From Acidobacteriota bacterium (GTDB taxonomy: Bacteria; Acidobacteriota; Blastocatellia; RBC074), in NCBI GenBank assembly GCA_016789605.1, contig JAEUQO010000415.1:1-33556 (forward strand): 33,556 bases of DNA. The letters are read 5' to 3'. The position numbers and the translations under genes are program-made. The notes beneath the pieces were generated by a model. That model was given only the letters and a program-made list of their open reading frames with translations. It made no database searches and was not told the DNA's origin. This document shows positions 7,654-19,329 of the stretch, piece by piece (within the stretch, counting starts at the first letter, position 1; every line of letters starts with the position of its first letter).

Positions 7654-9390
7654 ATGAAATACGCAAAAGTGAAACTGGGAATGGTGCCGCCCGTTTGCTT
7701 GGCGTGTCTGTTTCTTTTTGTCTGTTTGACTGCGAATTTTGTCGTTGCGCAGGACGCGCCGACGCCCGTCAAAGGATATGCGGTGCAAATCGCGGCGGTG
7801 CGTTCGCAGCAAGTTGCAGATGAATTGAGGAGCGGATTACTCGCGCGGGGACTGGATGCATATTGGGTCAAAGGGAGTTTGCCTGGTCACGGGATGTTTT
7901 ATCGCGTACGGGTGGGAAGATTTCCTTCGGTAGAGCGGGCGTTGACCTACGCTGAAATGCTACTTGATTCGGGCTTGCTCGAAGCTTATGCCGTGACCAA
8001 TTTTGAGCGGCCTTCCAGCCCGGCTTTACCAGACATGCTACAGGCGTCAACAGAAGTGCAGGAATTTCTGCCGCAGCGTGCGCCGAGCAATGAGTTCAAC
8101 GAGGTTTTGTCAGCGCTCAATGCGCGTCGCTGGTGGTTACCGGCCAACCGCAGTTTGTTTGCGGGCGCTGCGCCAGGGGCTTCGATGACGCAACGCGAGA
8201 TGCTGGTGTTTGCTCTGGGACGGCAGCAATGGCGTTTGACTAATGACCTGAGCGTATTGGTTGTGCGTTCGGTCAGCGGACGCAAAGACAACCTCGCGTT
8301 GAATCCGCCCGCGCGCACGATGGACTTTACGAATGTCGAACCAGTACGGCCAGTGCAGAATGCGGTTGCGCCTGTGCCGGTTGCGCAGATTCCGACTGTC
8401 TTGCCGCCGCCGGTGATTGCCACCACCTCAAATGTTTCAGCGACAGCCGCGCCGACTGCCAGTTTGTCTGGCGCTTTTGCGGCTGAAGGGCCTGCCGTGG
8501 CGCGGCCAGCCGCACCAGACATTGGTCGCGGCGGCTCGCCCACCGCACGCAAGGGCATTGGTTACGGCGTGGCTGCGCCGCGTTTGCAGGGACGAGTTGA
8601 AATGCTCAACGGGCAATTGGTGCTGAAGCTGCGCAATCTGGACGAAGAACGCGGATTTACCGGCTTGGCGCGTATTACGCTCAGCGATGATCGGCACAGC
8701 AATGATGTCGCACCGCTGCAATTCAATTTGCCGCCCGATACGGAACAGATTTTCCCGGTTAGCGAAGCTGCCAAAGATGGCGATAGCTGGATGTTGATGG
8801 TGTATGACGACGGCGGGGCGATGCGGCTGTTGCGCGGCGCGTCGTTAGGACAGAAACCGGCTGCCAGCGAAACCGCGAACAACGCCAATCCGGCTGCGCC
8901 AGCAAATGTTGAGGCTCCGCCATATGTGACCGGAACCTATGACGCGACCATGCCGCCAGGAACCGCAGGCGCTCCGCCCGTGCCAGGGATCATCCCGACC
9001 GCGGCAGATTTAGCGAATCGCCCTATGAATTCTGGCAACCTCGAAGGAGGGGCAAATCCAGGCGGGCAGAATTTCCCGCCAGCGGATAATACGGACATTG
9101 CTGGGCGCGTCAGCGTGGTGCCGAAACTGATTGCCGCAACGACCGAAAACGTGACGATGGAATTTGATATTTCAGCGCCGCGTCAGCTCAATTACATTTC
9201 GGTGACAATGCTGGCAGGGGATTATCGCGATACGCGTCAGGCGCTGATGTCTACGCCACATGGTCGCGTACCATTTTTGGTGCCAGCCGCACAAGCCAAC
9301 GGAACATTCAGCTACGAAATCCGGGATGAATCCGGGCGTGTGCTTTCTACTGGCGGCGGCGATTTCCGGCAATTGGGCCGGGGGAATTAG
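7654..9390 (+). CDS. Exported SPOR-domain protein
   Basis: A 578-residue protein with a signal peptide (hydrophobic core around PPVCLACLFLFVCLTA, probable cleavage after FVVAQ). A SPOR domain follows at about 35-110, beginning GYAVQIAAVRSQQVADELRSGL and including FYRVRVGRF. SPOR domains bind denuded peptidoglycan strands at division sites. The middle is Pro/Ala-rich and probably disordered. The last 90 residues look like a beta-sandwich module (VTMEFDISAPRQLNYISVTML). I chose ATG 7654 because AAGGTGG lies just upstream; the frame also has a GTG at 7645. The gene stands alone between the SUOX-like gene and the respiratory locus. It is likely periplasmic and involved in the cell envelope, with no evident link to respiration. 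Confidence 0.85.
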   Translation: MKYAKVKLGMVPPVCLACLFLFVCLTANFVVAQDAPTPVKGYAVQIAAVRSQQVADELRSGLLARGLDAYWVKGSLPGHGMFYRVRVGRFPSVERALTYAEMLLDSGLLEAYAVTNFERPSSPALPDMLQASTEVQEFLPQRAPSNEFNEVLSALNARRWWLPANRSLFAGAAPGASMTQREMLVFALGRQQWRLTNDLSVLVVRSVSGRKDNLALNPPARTMDFTNVEPVRPVQNAVAPVPVAQIPTVLPPPVIATTSNVSATAAPTASLSGAFAAEGPAVARPAAPDIGRGGSPTARKGIGYGVAAPRLQGRVEMLNGQLVLKLRNLDEERGFTGLARITLSDDRHSNDVAPLQFNLPPDTEQIFPVSEAAKDGDSWMLMVYDDGGAMRLLRGASLGQKPAASETANNANPAAPANVEAPPYVTGTYDATMPPGTAGAPPVPGIIPTAADLANRPMNSGNLEGGANPGGQNFPPADNTDIAGRVSVVPKLIAATTENVTMEFDISAPRQLNYISVTMLAGDYRDTRQALMSTPHGRVPFLVPAAQANGTFSYEIRDESGRVLSTGGGDFRQLGRGN

Positions 9391-9407
9391 CTGTTCTGAC
9401 ACCTTTT

Positions 9408-9475
9408 GAGCCGCCCCGAGACAGTGTCTCAGGATGAACTACTATTGCTCCTGAGAGATTGTTTTTGGGCGGCTC
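9408..9475. repeat. 68-bp imperfect palindrome before actA
   Basis: Two 27-bp arms (9408-9434 and 9449-9475) match at 22 of 27 positions as inverted repeats around a 14-bp loop. The outermost 9 bp (GAGCCGCCC/GGGCGGCTC) and the innermost 8 bp (TCTCAGGA/TCCTGAGA) pair perfectly. It begins 18 bp after the SPOR gene stop. It could terminate that gene, although no T-run follows the second arm, or be a small mobile palindromic element. Confidence 0.7.
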
Positions 9476-9529
9476 GTTCCTTCTGTAAAAACGCCACCCA
9501 AACTTTCTGCGCTTCTTGATCTCACGGTC

Positions 9530-9558
9530 TTGACATTTTCCGAGCGACCGGTAAAGAT
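9530..9558 (+). promoter_or_regulatory. Candidate promoter of the act-cta locus
   Basis: TTGACA at 9530-9535 is a perfect -35 box. The matching -10 region 16-17 bp downstream (TAAAGAT, 9552-9558) is a poor fit to TATAAT. It lies about 105 bp before actA and is the best promoter candidate in the 273-bp gap. Confidence 0.4.
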
Positions 9559-9662
9559 GCCAACCTCATTTCAAATCCGAAAATTCACAAGCTTCGGGTT
9601 GATCTAACAAGCAAGTCTAGGGAACAAAAAAATACATTTATTCAGCTAGGTGGAGGTCTTCG

Positions 9663-10326
<664 letters not shown>

Positions 10327-10448
10327 CCCGGTGCGTTGTCTGTAAGCCAAAAAGACGTGGCTGAAGTCCAATCGCGCGCGCTTGCTCAGGCAGAGTAAAG
10401 TGTAGTGATTGCTGACTGCTGACAACGAAAAAAGCAACAGAGAGACAA

Positions 10449-13400
10449 ATGTCCCGTCGAAAACAACATCCGGAATTAGAAACGATCCGCGAGCAGATCA
10501 AGGTCGCACGCGGAAGCAAACGGGAATTTTGGCGCAGTCTGGAAGAGTTGGCCGACACCTCGCGGTTTCGCGAGTTTCTCGACCGTGAATTTCCCGCCGC
10601 CACCCCTTCTGAAGCCGATCCGTCGTGGCTTGACCCGGTTGGACGCCGCAACTTCTTGAAGTTGATGAGCGCCTCGCTCGCGTTTGCGGGCTTGACCGGC
10701 TGCACAGTGCAACCCAAAGAAAACATTGTGCCGTATGTCAAAACGCCGGATGGGTTGATTCCTGGCAAAACCCAGTTTTACGCCACGGCGATGCCGCTCA
10801 GCGGTGTTGCCAATGGTTTGCTGGTGGAAAGCCACGAAGGACGCCCGACCAAGATCGAGGGGAACCCGGATCATCCAGGCAAAGGTGGCACCACTGTTTA
10901 CGAACAGGCTTCGGTGCTAAACCTCTACGACCCGGATCGTTCGCAAACGGTCACCTATCTGGGTGACACGCGGACCTGGGGCGATTTCCTGAATGATCTG
11001 CGTGGGCAGTTGGAAAATCAGCGCACGAAACAAGGCGCGGGATTGCGCATTCTGACCGAAACGCTGACGTCACCCACCCTCGCCGATCAGATGAAGAGGC
11101 TGCTCGCGGAGTTCCCCAAAGCCAAATGGGTAACCTATGAACCCGCCAGCCGTGATGGTGCGCGTGTCGGTGCAAAACTTGCCTTCGGCGAATTCGTCAA
11201 TGTCGCGTATCAGTTCGACAAAGCCGAAGTCGTGCTTTCGTTGGACGCGGACTTTTTGACCAACGGGCCGGGCAGCGTCCGCTATGCACGCGATTTTATG
11301 GGCAAGCGCAGGCTGACCGACGGCGAAAAGGCGATGAACCGCCTGTATGCGGTCGAAAGCACGCTGACCACCACCGGCGCGAAAGCGGATCACCGCTTGC
11401 CGTTGCGCGCAGTGGACGTGGAATCTTTTGCGCGAGCCGTCGCCAATGCGCTGGGCATTTCGGTGCCTGCCGGTGGATCGCTTAGCGCGGAAGCCAACAA
11501 ATTGGCAACTGCCGTCGCCAACGATCTGAAAGAACACAACGGCAAAGGCATCGTGATTGCGGGTGATCATCAGTCCGCCGCCGTCCACGCGATTGCAAAT
11601 GCGATCAACAGCACGCTGGGCAATATCGGCCAGACAGTGATCGTGACCGATCCCATCGAAATCAACCCGGTGGATCAGCTCGCATCGTTGACGGAACTGG
11701 TCAACGACATGGTTTCGGACGAGGCCGACAAACGTGTTGACGTGCTCGTGATCATTGGCGGCAACCCGGTTTACTACGCGCCGTTGTTCAAACATCCAAA
11801 AACAGGTCAGGACCTGAGCTTTAAGGATGCGTTGCAGCGTGTCGCGATGCGCTTCCACATGGGGCTGTACAATGACGAGACGGCAGTTCAGTGCCATTGG
11901 CACGTTGCCGAAACGCATTATCTGGAGTCCTGGAGCGATGCGCGCGCCTATGACGGCACGGTTTCGTTGATTCAGCCGTTAGTCGAACCGCTTTACAGCG
12001 GACGTTCGCCGCACGAGCTGCTGGCTGCCATGAACAATCAGGCAGGCAAGCCCACGCACGATATCGTGCGCGACTATTGGAAAACGCAACTGGGCGCGAA
12101 TTTCGAGCAAGCCTGGAAACAGGCATTGCACGATGGTGCAGTGGCTAATTCGGCTTTGCCCGCCAAGAGCGTCAGTTTGCAAACAAGCTGGGCCAGTTCG
12201 CTTGCGCCTGCCAAGGCAGGCAAATACGAAGTGGTGTTCCGGCTTGATCCGCACGTGCACGACGGGCGTTTCGTCAACAATTCCTGGTTGCAGGAAGTTC
12301 CCAAACCAATCAACAAGATCACCTGGGACAACTTTGCGCTGGTCAGCCCGAAGACGGCGGAAGATTTGAAGCTCGCCACCCGCGAAGAGCCCTACCGCGA
12401 TTTCGCGCCGATGATCAAGATCACCAACGACGGCAAAGCGCTTGATTTGCCAGTGTGGGTGCAACCGGGTCATCCCGATAATTCGGTGACGGTGTATCTC
12501 GGCTATGGCCGTGAGCGCGCCGGAAACGTTGGTAACAAACTCGGCTTCAATACCTACGCGATTCGTACTGCGGCGGGGCCGTTCTTCTCGGCGGAAAAAG
12601 TTGACCTGTTGCCGGGCAGCGGGGAATACCGGCTGGCGGCAACCCAAGAGCACTTCAATATTGATGCTTCGGGCATCGAAGTCGAACTCTACATCAAAGA
12701 CAAGAACGACTTGGCCGAACGCCACATCGTCCGCGTCGCTGATCTGGCCGAATACAAGCAGAACCCCGAAGTTCTGCATCACGGCGCGCATAAGCCGGGC
12801 AAAGAGCTCTCGATGTATCCCGGTTGGGAATACAACGGTTACGCCTGGGGCATGGCGATTGATATGAATGCCTGCATCGGTTGTAACGCTTGCGTCGCCG
12901 CGTGTATTTCGGAAAACAACATCGCAATGGTCGGCAAAGATTCGGTCATCAAGGGCCGTTCGATGCTCTGGCTGCGCATTGACACATATTTCAAAGGCGA
13001 CGTCGCCAACCCGGAAGTCTACTTCCAGCCGATGATGTGTCAGCACTGCGAAGCGGCTCCTTGCGAGGTGGTTTGCCCGGTCAACGCAACGGTGCACGAC
13101 GCCGAAGGCTTGAACGTGCAGGTCTACAACCGCTGCGTGGGCACGCGCTATTGCGCGAACAACTGTCCATACAAAGTACGTCGGTTCAATTACCTGTTGT
13201 ACGGAGATTGGGAAACGCCTTCGCTCAAGAATATGCGCAATCCTGATGTGACCGTGCGCTCGCGCGGCGTGATGGAAAAATGCACTTTCTGTGTGCAGCG
13301 CATCATGAACGGCAAGATCGAAGCCGAAAAGCAGGATCGCAAGGTGCAAGACGGCGAAGTGTTGACCGCCTGTCAATCGGCTTGTCCGACCGAGGCGATT

Positions 13401-13611
13401 TCTTTCGGCGACACGAACGATCCGAACAGCCGGGTCGCGAAGCTGAAGAAAGAGCCGCGCAATTATGAGGTGCTGGCTGATTTGAACACGCGTCCGCGCA
13501 CCAGCTACCTGGGCGCGATTCGCAACCCCAATGTGGCATTGGGCGGCGGCAGCAATTCGCACGGTGGTTCCCACCAAAGCCAACCGGAAGGCCAGAAGGC
13601 AGGAGAGAAGC

Positions 13612-13619
<8 letters not shown>
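10449..13619 (+). CDS. actB: ACIII iron-sulfur subunit ActB (fused B1-B2)
   Basis: A 1056-residue fusion. RRNFLK at 66-71 followed by a hydrophobic stretch is a Tat signal, and LTGC ending at Cys85 resembles a lipobox, so the protein may be exported folded and lipid-anchored. Residues about 90-760 resemble a molybdopterin-enzyme large subunit, which in ACIII is known to carry no Mo cofactor. The C-terminal domain (from about 790) is ferredoxin-like, with CIGCNACVAAC, CQHCEAAPCEVVC, CVGTRYCANNC and CTFCVQ...CQSAC. In the third group Thr replaces the second Cys, predicting one [3Fe-4S] and three [4Fe-4S] clusters. It takes electrons from quinol oxidised in ActC and passes them to ActA. It overlaps actC by 8 bp. 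Confidence 0.96.
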
Positions 13620-15057
<1,438 letters not shown>

Positions 15058-15070
15058 TCGTTGCGCAGGC

Positions 15071-15120
15071 CGCCCTCGTGGGCGAGCACTTTGAGGACAC
15101 GCGCCGCCTGCGGGCGGCGC
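15071..15120. repeat. GC-rich double hairpin between actC and actD
   Basis: Two stem-loops: CGCCC-TCGT-GGGCG at 15071-15084, and a perfect 8-bp stem GCGCCGCC/GGCGGCGC with loop TGCG at 15101-15120. Flanks and stems resemble the hairpin between ctaD and ctaE (CGCAG ahead, CTCGT at the first loop, CCAAC after), suggesting one repeat family. It could stabilise or end part of the transcript. Confidence 0.6.
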
Positions 15121-15138
15121 TCCCCAACCAGTAGAGAT

Positions 15139-15684
15139 ATGACAAAACAGGAAGAACAAGGACTATACGGCGTAATGGCCGAGTTCGACGATCCGAGTGC
15201 CGTGGTCGCCGCCGCGCGGCAGACCTATGAAGCCGGTTATCGCCGAATCAATGCGTATTCGCCTTATCCCATCGAAGAACTTTCAGAAGCCATCGGCTAT
15301 CACAAAAACCTGGTTCCGCTGACCGTGTTGGTGTGCGGCATTCTGGGTGGCCTGGGTGGTTTGGCGCTGCAAATCTGGACTTCGGCGATTGCCTATCCGA
15401 TCAACATCGGGGGCCGCCCGTTGATTAGCATCCCCGCATTCATTCCCGTCACCTTTGAATGCACGGTGTTGTTGGCGGCGTTCGGCGCGTTCTTGGGCAA
15501 TCTGCTGATGAGCGGTTTGCCGCGGCCGTATCATCCGGTGTTCAACGTACCGGCATTCAGCCGCGCTTCGCAAGACCGGTTCTTTCTGTGCGTCAAGGCC
15601 GATGATCCGAAATTCAATGTCACCGGCACGCGCGCTTTTCTGGCCGGGTTGGGCGCGAAAGAGGTGTCTGATGTCGAACAATAG
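15139..15684 (+). CDS. actD: ACIII membrane subunit ActD (DUF3341)
   Basis: A 181-residue protein with the ActD pattern: an N-terminal soluble part starting GLYGVMAEFDDPSAVVAAARQ and containing AYSPYPIEEL, then two membrane helices (about 68-85 and 105-130), and a C-terminal tail ending in FNVTGTRAFLAGLGAKEV. ActD is a structural membrane subunit of ACIII without cofactors. The start is ATG 15139; the frame is open back to 15061, but that stretch is the GC-hairpin element and its translation is Arg-rich and unlike the family. The ribosome binding site is weak (GTAGAG). It overlaps actE by 14 bp. Confidence 0.93.
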   Translation: MTKQEEQGLYGVMAEFDDPSAVVAAARQTYEAGYRRINAYSPYPIEELSEAIGYHKNLVPLTVLVCGILGGLGGLALQIWTSAIAYPINIGGRPLISIPAFIPVTFECTVLLAAFGAFLGNLLMSGLPRPYHPVFNVPAFSRASQDRFFLCVKADDPKFNVTGTRAFLAGLGAKEVSDVEQ

Positions 15685-16393
15685 TATGAGACAAACTGGT
15701 CTGATTGCGTGTCTGTTGCTGGCCGGGTTGGGTGTTTCGGCCTGCCGCCAGGACATGCACGACAATCCGAAATACAAACCCTATCGCGATGGCGGCATGC
15801 GTCAGTTGCCGGAAGGCACAGTGGCACGCGGCTCACTGGATTTGAATCCGGCTGCGCCTAAAGCTGGCACTGCGACTACGCCAGCCACACAGGCTGCTCC
15901 TGCGGTTGCCGCACCGGGGCAAGCGACGACAACGCCAGCCAGCGCGCCGGTTCCGACAGGCGTGGATGGATTTCCATTCAAGATTAGCGAGGAAATCCTG
16001 AAACGCGGCGAAAGCCGTTACAACATTTCCTGCCTGCCTTGCCACGGCAAGCTGGGCGACGGTACGGGCATGATCGTACTGCGCGGGTTCCGCAAACCGC
16101 CTTCCTATCACGAAGAGCGGTTGCGCAAAGCGCCTTCGTCTTATTTTTATGATGTGATTTCGAATGGTTTTGGCGCGATGTCGAGCTATTCCGATCAGTT
16201 GACGCCCGAAGACCGCTGGAAAGTCATCGCCTACATCCGCGCTTTGCAATTGAGCCAACGCGCTAACGTCGCGGATTTGGCAGACAACGATAAGAAAGAG
16301 TTGGATAACGCGGAGCGGAAAGCGCAGGAGAAAACGGGCGGGCATTCTGCTGCCCCGGCAGCCGCGCCAGCCGCAGGAGGACATAGCAACTAA
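15671..16393 (+). CDS. actE: ACIII monoheme cytochrome c lipoprotein ActE
   Basis: A 240-residue lipoprotein. A hydrophobic signal leads to the lipobox Val-Ser-Ala-Cys, with Cys25 the predicted lipid-modified residue. Residues about 60-97 are an Ala/Thr/Pro-rich linker. The cytochrome c domain begins near 107 and has one heme site, CLPCH at 121-125; Met in the GAMSSY segment is a candidate axial ligand. The C-terminus ends in an Ala/Pro/Gly/His-rich tail. ActE is the likely electron exit of ACIII. I chose ATG 15671, inside the end of actD, because GAGGTG precedes it; the next ATG (15686) lacks a ribosome binding site. The stop shares one base with the actF start (TAATG). Confidence 0.93.
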   Translation: MSNNSMRQTGLIACLLLAGLGVSACRQDMHDNPKYKPYRDGGMRQLPEGTVARGSLDLNPAAPKAGTATTPATQAAPAVAAPGQATTTPASAPVPTGVDGFPFKISEEILKRGESRYNISCLPCHGKLGDGTGMIVLRGFRKPPSYHEERLRKAPSSYFYDVISNGFGAMSSYSDQLTPEDRWKVIAYIRALQLSQRANVADLADNDKKELDNAERKAQEKTGGHSAAPAAAPAAGGHSN

Positions 16394-17610
16394 TGAACAC
16401 GAAGTACGCTGCTCCGGCGGATCTCGGAAAAATTCAGGGCATCGCGTTTGGCTTGGGCTTGTTGGGTCTGATTGGCTGGGTAATCGGCGTTGTCATGTCA
16501 GGTGGCCACGCCAAAGACACCTTCTTTCAAACCTATCTGGTGGCTTATGTGTTCTGGATCGGCATTTCGTTGGGCTGCCTGGGTCTGTTGATGATTCAGT
16601 ATCTGGGCGGAGCCAGTTGGGGCCTTGTCATTCGCCGTCCTCTCGAAGCCGCTGCGCATACCCTGGTCTTGATGTTAGTGCTGTTCGTACCAATCATCGT
16701 TGGTTTGCACAGCTTGTATGAATGGTCGCACGATCCCAGCACGCTGAGCGAAGCAGCGCGCAAGATGGTCGAGCACAAAAAAGTTTGGTTGAACCCCACG
16801 GCGTTTGCTGTGCGCACGGCCGTTTATTTCGCCATCTGGTTGGGTCTGGCGTTTACGCTGCGCAAGTTCTCGCGCCAGCAGGACGAAAACGCAGATATGG
16901 GCGCCGTGCAGCGCGCACAAAACTGGAGCGGACCAGGCTTCTTGTTTTATGGCCTGGCGGTCACCTTTGCCGCGATTGACTGGATTATGTCGCTTGACCT
17001 CGAATGGTTTTCGACCATTTTCGGCATGCTGACGATTGCCGGTCAGGGCGTGCTTTCGATCGCGTTTCTGATCTGGATTCTGGTGATTCTGGGCAAACGC
17101 GAACCGATGGCGCACGTGTACCAACCGAAACACTTCCACGATCTGGGCAAACTGCAGCTCGCGCTGGTGATGGTGTGGGCTTATTTCTCGTTCTCGCAGT
17201 TGCTGATCATCTGGGCGGGCAACCTGCCGGAAGAAATTCCCTGGTATTTGGAACGCTTCAAAGGGCCGTGGCGCTATATCGGAATGGCGCTGATCTTCTT
17301 GCACTTCCTGCTGCCGTTCTTGCTGCTATTGTCGCGCGATTTGAAACGCGATGCCCGTCGCTTGAAGCTGGTTGCAGCGCTGCTGATTGTCATGCGCATT
17401 GTGGATTTGCTCTGGTTGATCGTGCCGGAATTTGAGCACGGCGGGCAACACCACACCAGTCCGGCTGGTTACGTCACCTATGTGGCTGCGGTCATCGGTT
17501 TGGGCGGCATCTGGCTGGGGTGGTTCTTCTGGCAACTGCGTCAACGCGCCTTGTTGCCGTACAACGATCCGCAATTGCACGAGGCCTTGGCTGCCGGGGG
17601 ACATCACTAA
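16393..17610 (+). CDS. actF: ACIII membrane subunit ActF (NrfD-like)
   Basis: A 405-residue polytopic protein, about ten membrane helices, the second NrfD-like subunit of ACIII and a distant paralogue of ActC. Family features include GGASWGLVIRRPLEAAAHT, IDWIMSLDLEWFSTIFGM and LPEEIPWYLERFKGPW. In ACIII, ActF packs against ActC and has been proposed to help proton movement, but it carries no iron-sulfur partner. Its ATG overlaps the actE stop by one base. A 29-bp gap with a short GCTC/GAGC hairpin (17612-17623) precedes the next gene. Confidence 0.95.
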   Translation: MNTKYAAPADLGKIQGIAFGLGLLGLIGWVIGVVMSGGHAKDTFFQTYLVAYVFWIGISLGCLGLLMIQYLGGASWGLVIRRPLEAAAHTLVLMLVLFVPIIVGLHSLYEWSHDPSTLSEAARKMVEHKKVWLNPTAFAVRTAVYFAIWLGLAFTLRKFSRQQDENADMGAVQRAQNWSGPGFLFYGLAVTFAAIDWIMSLDLEWFSTIFGMLTIAGQGVLSIAFLIWILVILGKREPMAHVYQPKHFHDLGKLQLALVMVWAYFSFSQLLIIWAGNLPEEIPWYLERFKGPWRYIGMALIFLHFLLPFLLLLSRDLKRDARRLKLVAALLIVMRIVDLLWLIVPEFEHGGQHHTSPAGYVTYVAAVIGLGGIWLGWFFWQLRQRALLPYNDPQLHEALAAGGHH

Positions 17611-17639
17611 AGCTCGCTTGAGCCTAGAGACATTGCACT

Positions 17640-18296
17640 ATGAGTACGCATAACGATCATCACGGACACGACAACAACAACCAGGTGGAAGGCAGTGGCG
17701 TACAGCCAAAGCCGATCCTGATGTTCTTGCTGATTCTGGGCATTTCGACCGCTGCGGTTTACGTGATCGTCCAGGGGCTGACTTATGGCTTCAAGAAGAT
17801 GGACGAAATGAACCAGACTGGCCCGGTGACGGAAGTTTCATTGCCGCAAGGGCAGGCGAAGCTGCCGCCCGAACCTCGTCTGCAAGGCGCACCGGAACCT
17901 GACCCGAACAACAAAGAAACGGGGCGCAAACCTTCGTTGCTGCCGCTCGACGACATGGTCGAATACAACAAGAAGGTGAACGAAAAAGCGGCCAGCTATG
18001 AATGGGTGGACAAGCAAGGCGGGGTGGCGAAGATCCCGATTGCCCGCGCCAAGGAATTGTTGCTTGCCAAAGGCTTGCCGGAATTGCCCGCCGAACGGGT
18101 TGCAGAATTGAGCCGCGCAGAAGCCACTCGCAAGGTAGTGCTGAATGCGGATGCCAATGCGGGGCGCACGCTCAAGAAACCGGCGACGGCTGCTCCTGCG
18201 GCCACGGCGACACCGGCAGCAGCGGCAACGCCTGCTGCACAACCGGCTGCTGCCGCGGCTGGCGCTGGCGCGCACGGCGGTGAGGTCAAGCACTAA
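17640..18296 (+). CDS. Membrane-anchored 218-aa protein of the ACIII locus
   Basis: I cannot assign a characterised family. Residues 1-15 are His/Asn/Asp-rich. One membrane helix spans about 26-45 (ILMFLLILGISTAAVYVIV), followed by a periplasmic part. Near 120-147 lies a conserved-looking module, YEWVDKQGGVAKIPIARAKE followed by a Lys-Gly-Leu-Pro turn. From about 181 to the end the protein is an Ala/Pro/Thr-rich tail finishing Gly-Glu-Val-Lys-His. It sits between actF and the SCO gene, a place where some ACIII loci carry small accessory subunits. It could be an ACIII accessory subunit, a link between ACIII and the oxidase, or an assembly factor. It has neither heme nor iron-sulfur motifs. Expression as part of the locus is very likely. 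Confidence 0.85.
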   Translation: MSTHNDHHGHDNNNQVEGSGVQPKPILMFLLILGISTAAVYVIVQGLTYGFKKMDEMNQTGPVTEVSLPQGQAKLPPEPRLQGAPEPDPNNKETGRKPSLLPLDDMVEYNKKVNEKAASYEWVDKQGGVAKIPIARAKELLLAKGLPELPAERVAELSRAEATRKVVLNADANAGRTLKKPATAAPAATATPAAAATPAAQPAAAAAGAGAHGGEVKH

Positions 18297-18322
18297 GAGC
18301 AGTTAAGACAAGCCGTTCGATG

Positions 18323-18344
18323 CTCAAATCCGTTCAGGTTTGAG
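18323..18344 (+). repeat. Hairpin before the SCO gene
   Basis: An 8-bp stem CTCAAATC/GGTTTGAG (one T-G wobble) around the loop CGTTCA lies in the gap between the 218-aa gene and the SCO gene. No T-run follows, so it is more likely a message-stabilising structure than a terminator. Confidence 0.4.
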
Positions 18345-18368
18345 TGCCACGGTCGTAAGACGGTCAAG

Positions 18369-19259
18369 ATGTATTGTAGGAATTACCAGGTGAAAACATA
18401 CGGGCAAGTGATGTTGGCGCATACGATGCGCGGGATTTGCCTGCTTCTGTTTGCAGTCAGCTTGGGGCAGGCACAACCGGCCAGTCAACGACCACCGGTG
18501 TTGCGGGATGTCGGCATTGATCAATTGCTGAACAATCCTGTCCCGCTCGACCTTGAGTTTACAGACGAGACGGGCCGCACGGTGAAGCTCGCGGAATACT
18601 TCAAGGATAAGCCGGTCGTCTTGTCGTTGGTTTATTACGATTGCCCGCAACTTTGCACACAAGTGCTGACCGGTTTGTTGGGCACCTTGAAAACCTTGCC
18701 GATGACGCCGGGCCGCGAATTTATCAATTTGACGGTCAGCTTCGATCCGAAAGAAACGCCTGCGTTGGCCGCGGCAAAACGGACAGAATACCTGAACCGA
18801 TACAATCGGCCAGGAGCTGAGTCTGGATGGCACTTTCTGACCGGCAGCGAGGCTTCGATTCAAGCCTTGACCAAGGCCGTGGGGTTCCGGTTCGTTTGGG
18901 ACCCAGTGACCAAACAGTATGCGCACGCCAGCGGCATTATGGTGTTGACACCAGAGGGCAGGGTTTCGCGCTATTTTTACGGTATCGAATATGCCCCGCG
19001 CGATGTGCGTTTGGCTGTAGTGGATGCATCCGGGGGCAAGATTGGCTCGTTAGCAGACCAGATCATTCTTTATTGTTATCAATATGACCCGGACCGAGGA
19101 ACGTACAGTTTGGTGTTGATGCGCATTATGCGGATTTTTGCCGGACTGACGATTTTCACCTTGGCGGGCCTGATTCTTTTTTTGCGGCGCAAGTCAAAAC
19201 AGATCGAAGCCGCACGTGCAGTGCAAGCGCTCAATACCGGCACGCTGCCAAAGGATTGA
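18369..19259 (+). CDS. SCO1/SenC copper chaperone
   Basis: A thioredoxin-fold protein of the SCO family. The copper ligands are visible as C92 and C96 (CPQLC) and H186 (AHASG). The fold starts near VPLDLEFTDETGRTVKLAEYF. An N-terminal signal/anchor lies at about 21-35 and, less typically, a second membrane helix lies near the C-terminus (about 254-272, RIFAGLTIFTLAGLILFL) followed by a basic tail. SCO proteins deliver copper to or reduce the CuA site of oxidase subunit II, encoded immediately downstream. The start is uncertain: the ATG at 18369 has no ribosome binding site, whereas a GTG at 18390 has AGGA 8 nt upstream and would shorten the protein by seven residues. Numbers refer to the 18369 start. 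Confidence 0.92.
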   Translation: MYCRNYQVKTYGQVMLAHTMRGICLLLFAVSLGQAQPASQRPPVLRDVGIDQLLNNPVPLDLEFTDETGRTVKLAEYFKDKPVVLSLVYYDCPQLCTQVLTGLLGTLKTLPMTPGREFINLTVSFDPKETPALAAAKRTEYLNRYNRPGAESGWHFLTGSEASIQALTKAVGFRFVWDPVTKQYAHASGIMVLTPEGRVSRYFYGIEYAPRDVRLAVVDASGGKIGSLADQIILYCYQYDPDRGTYSLVLMRIMRIFAGLTIFTLAGLILFLRRKSKQIEAARAVQALNTGTLPKD

Positions 19260-19329
19260 GCCCTTCTCACAGGTGTGCTCCCGTCGGCGTTTTCCGGCGT
19301 GAAAGCCTGAGGAAGATCGGAACTTCTCT

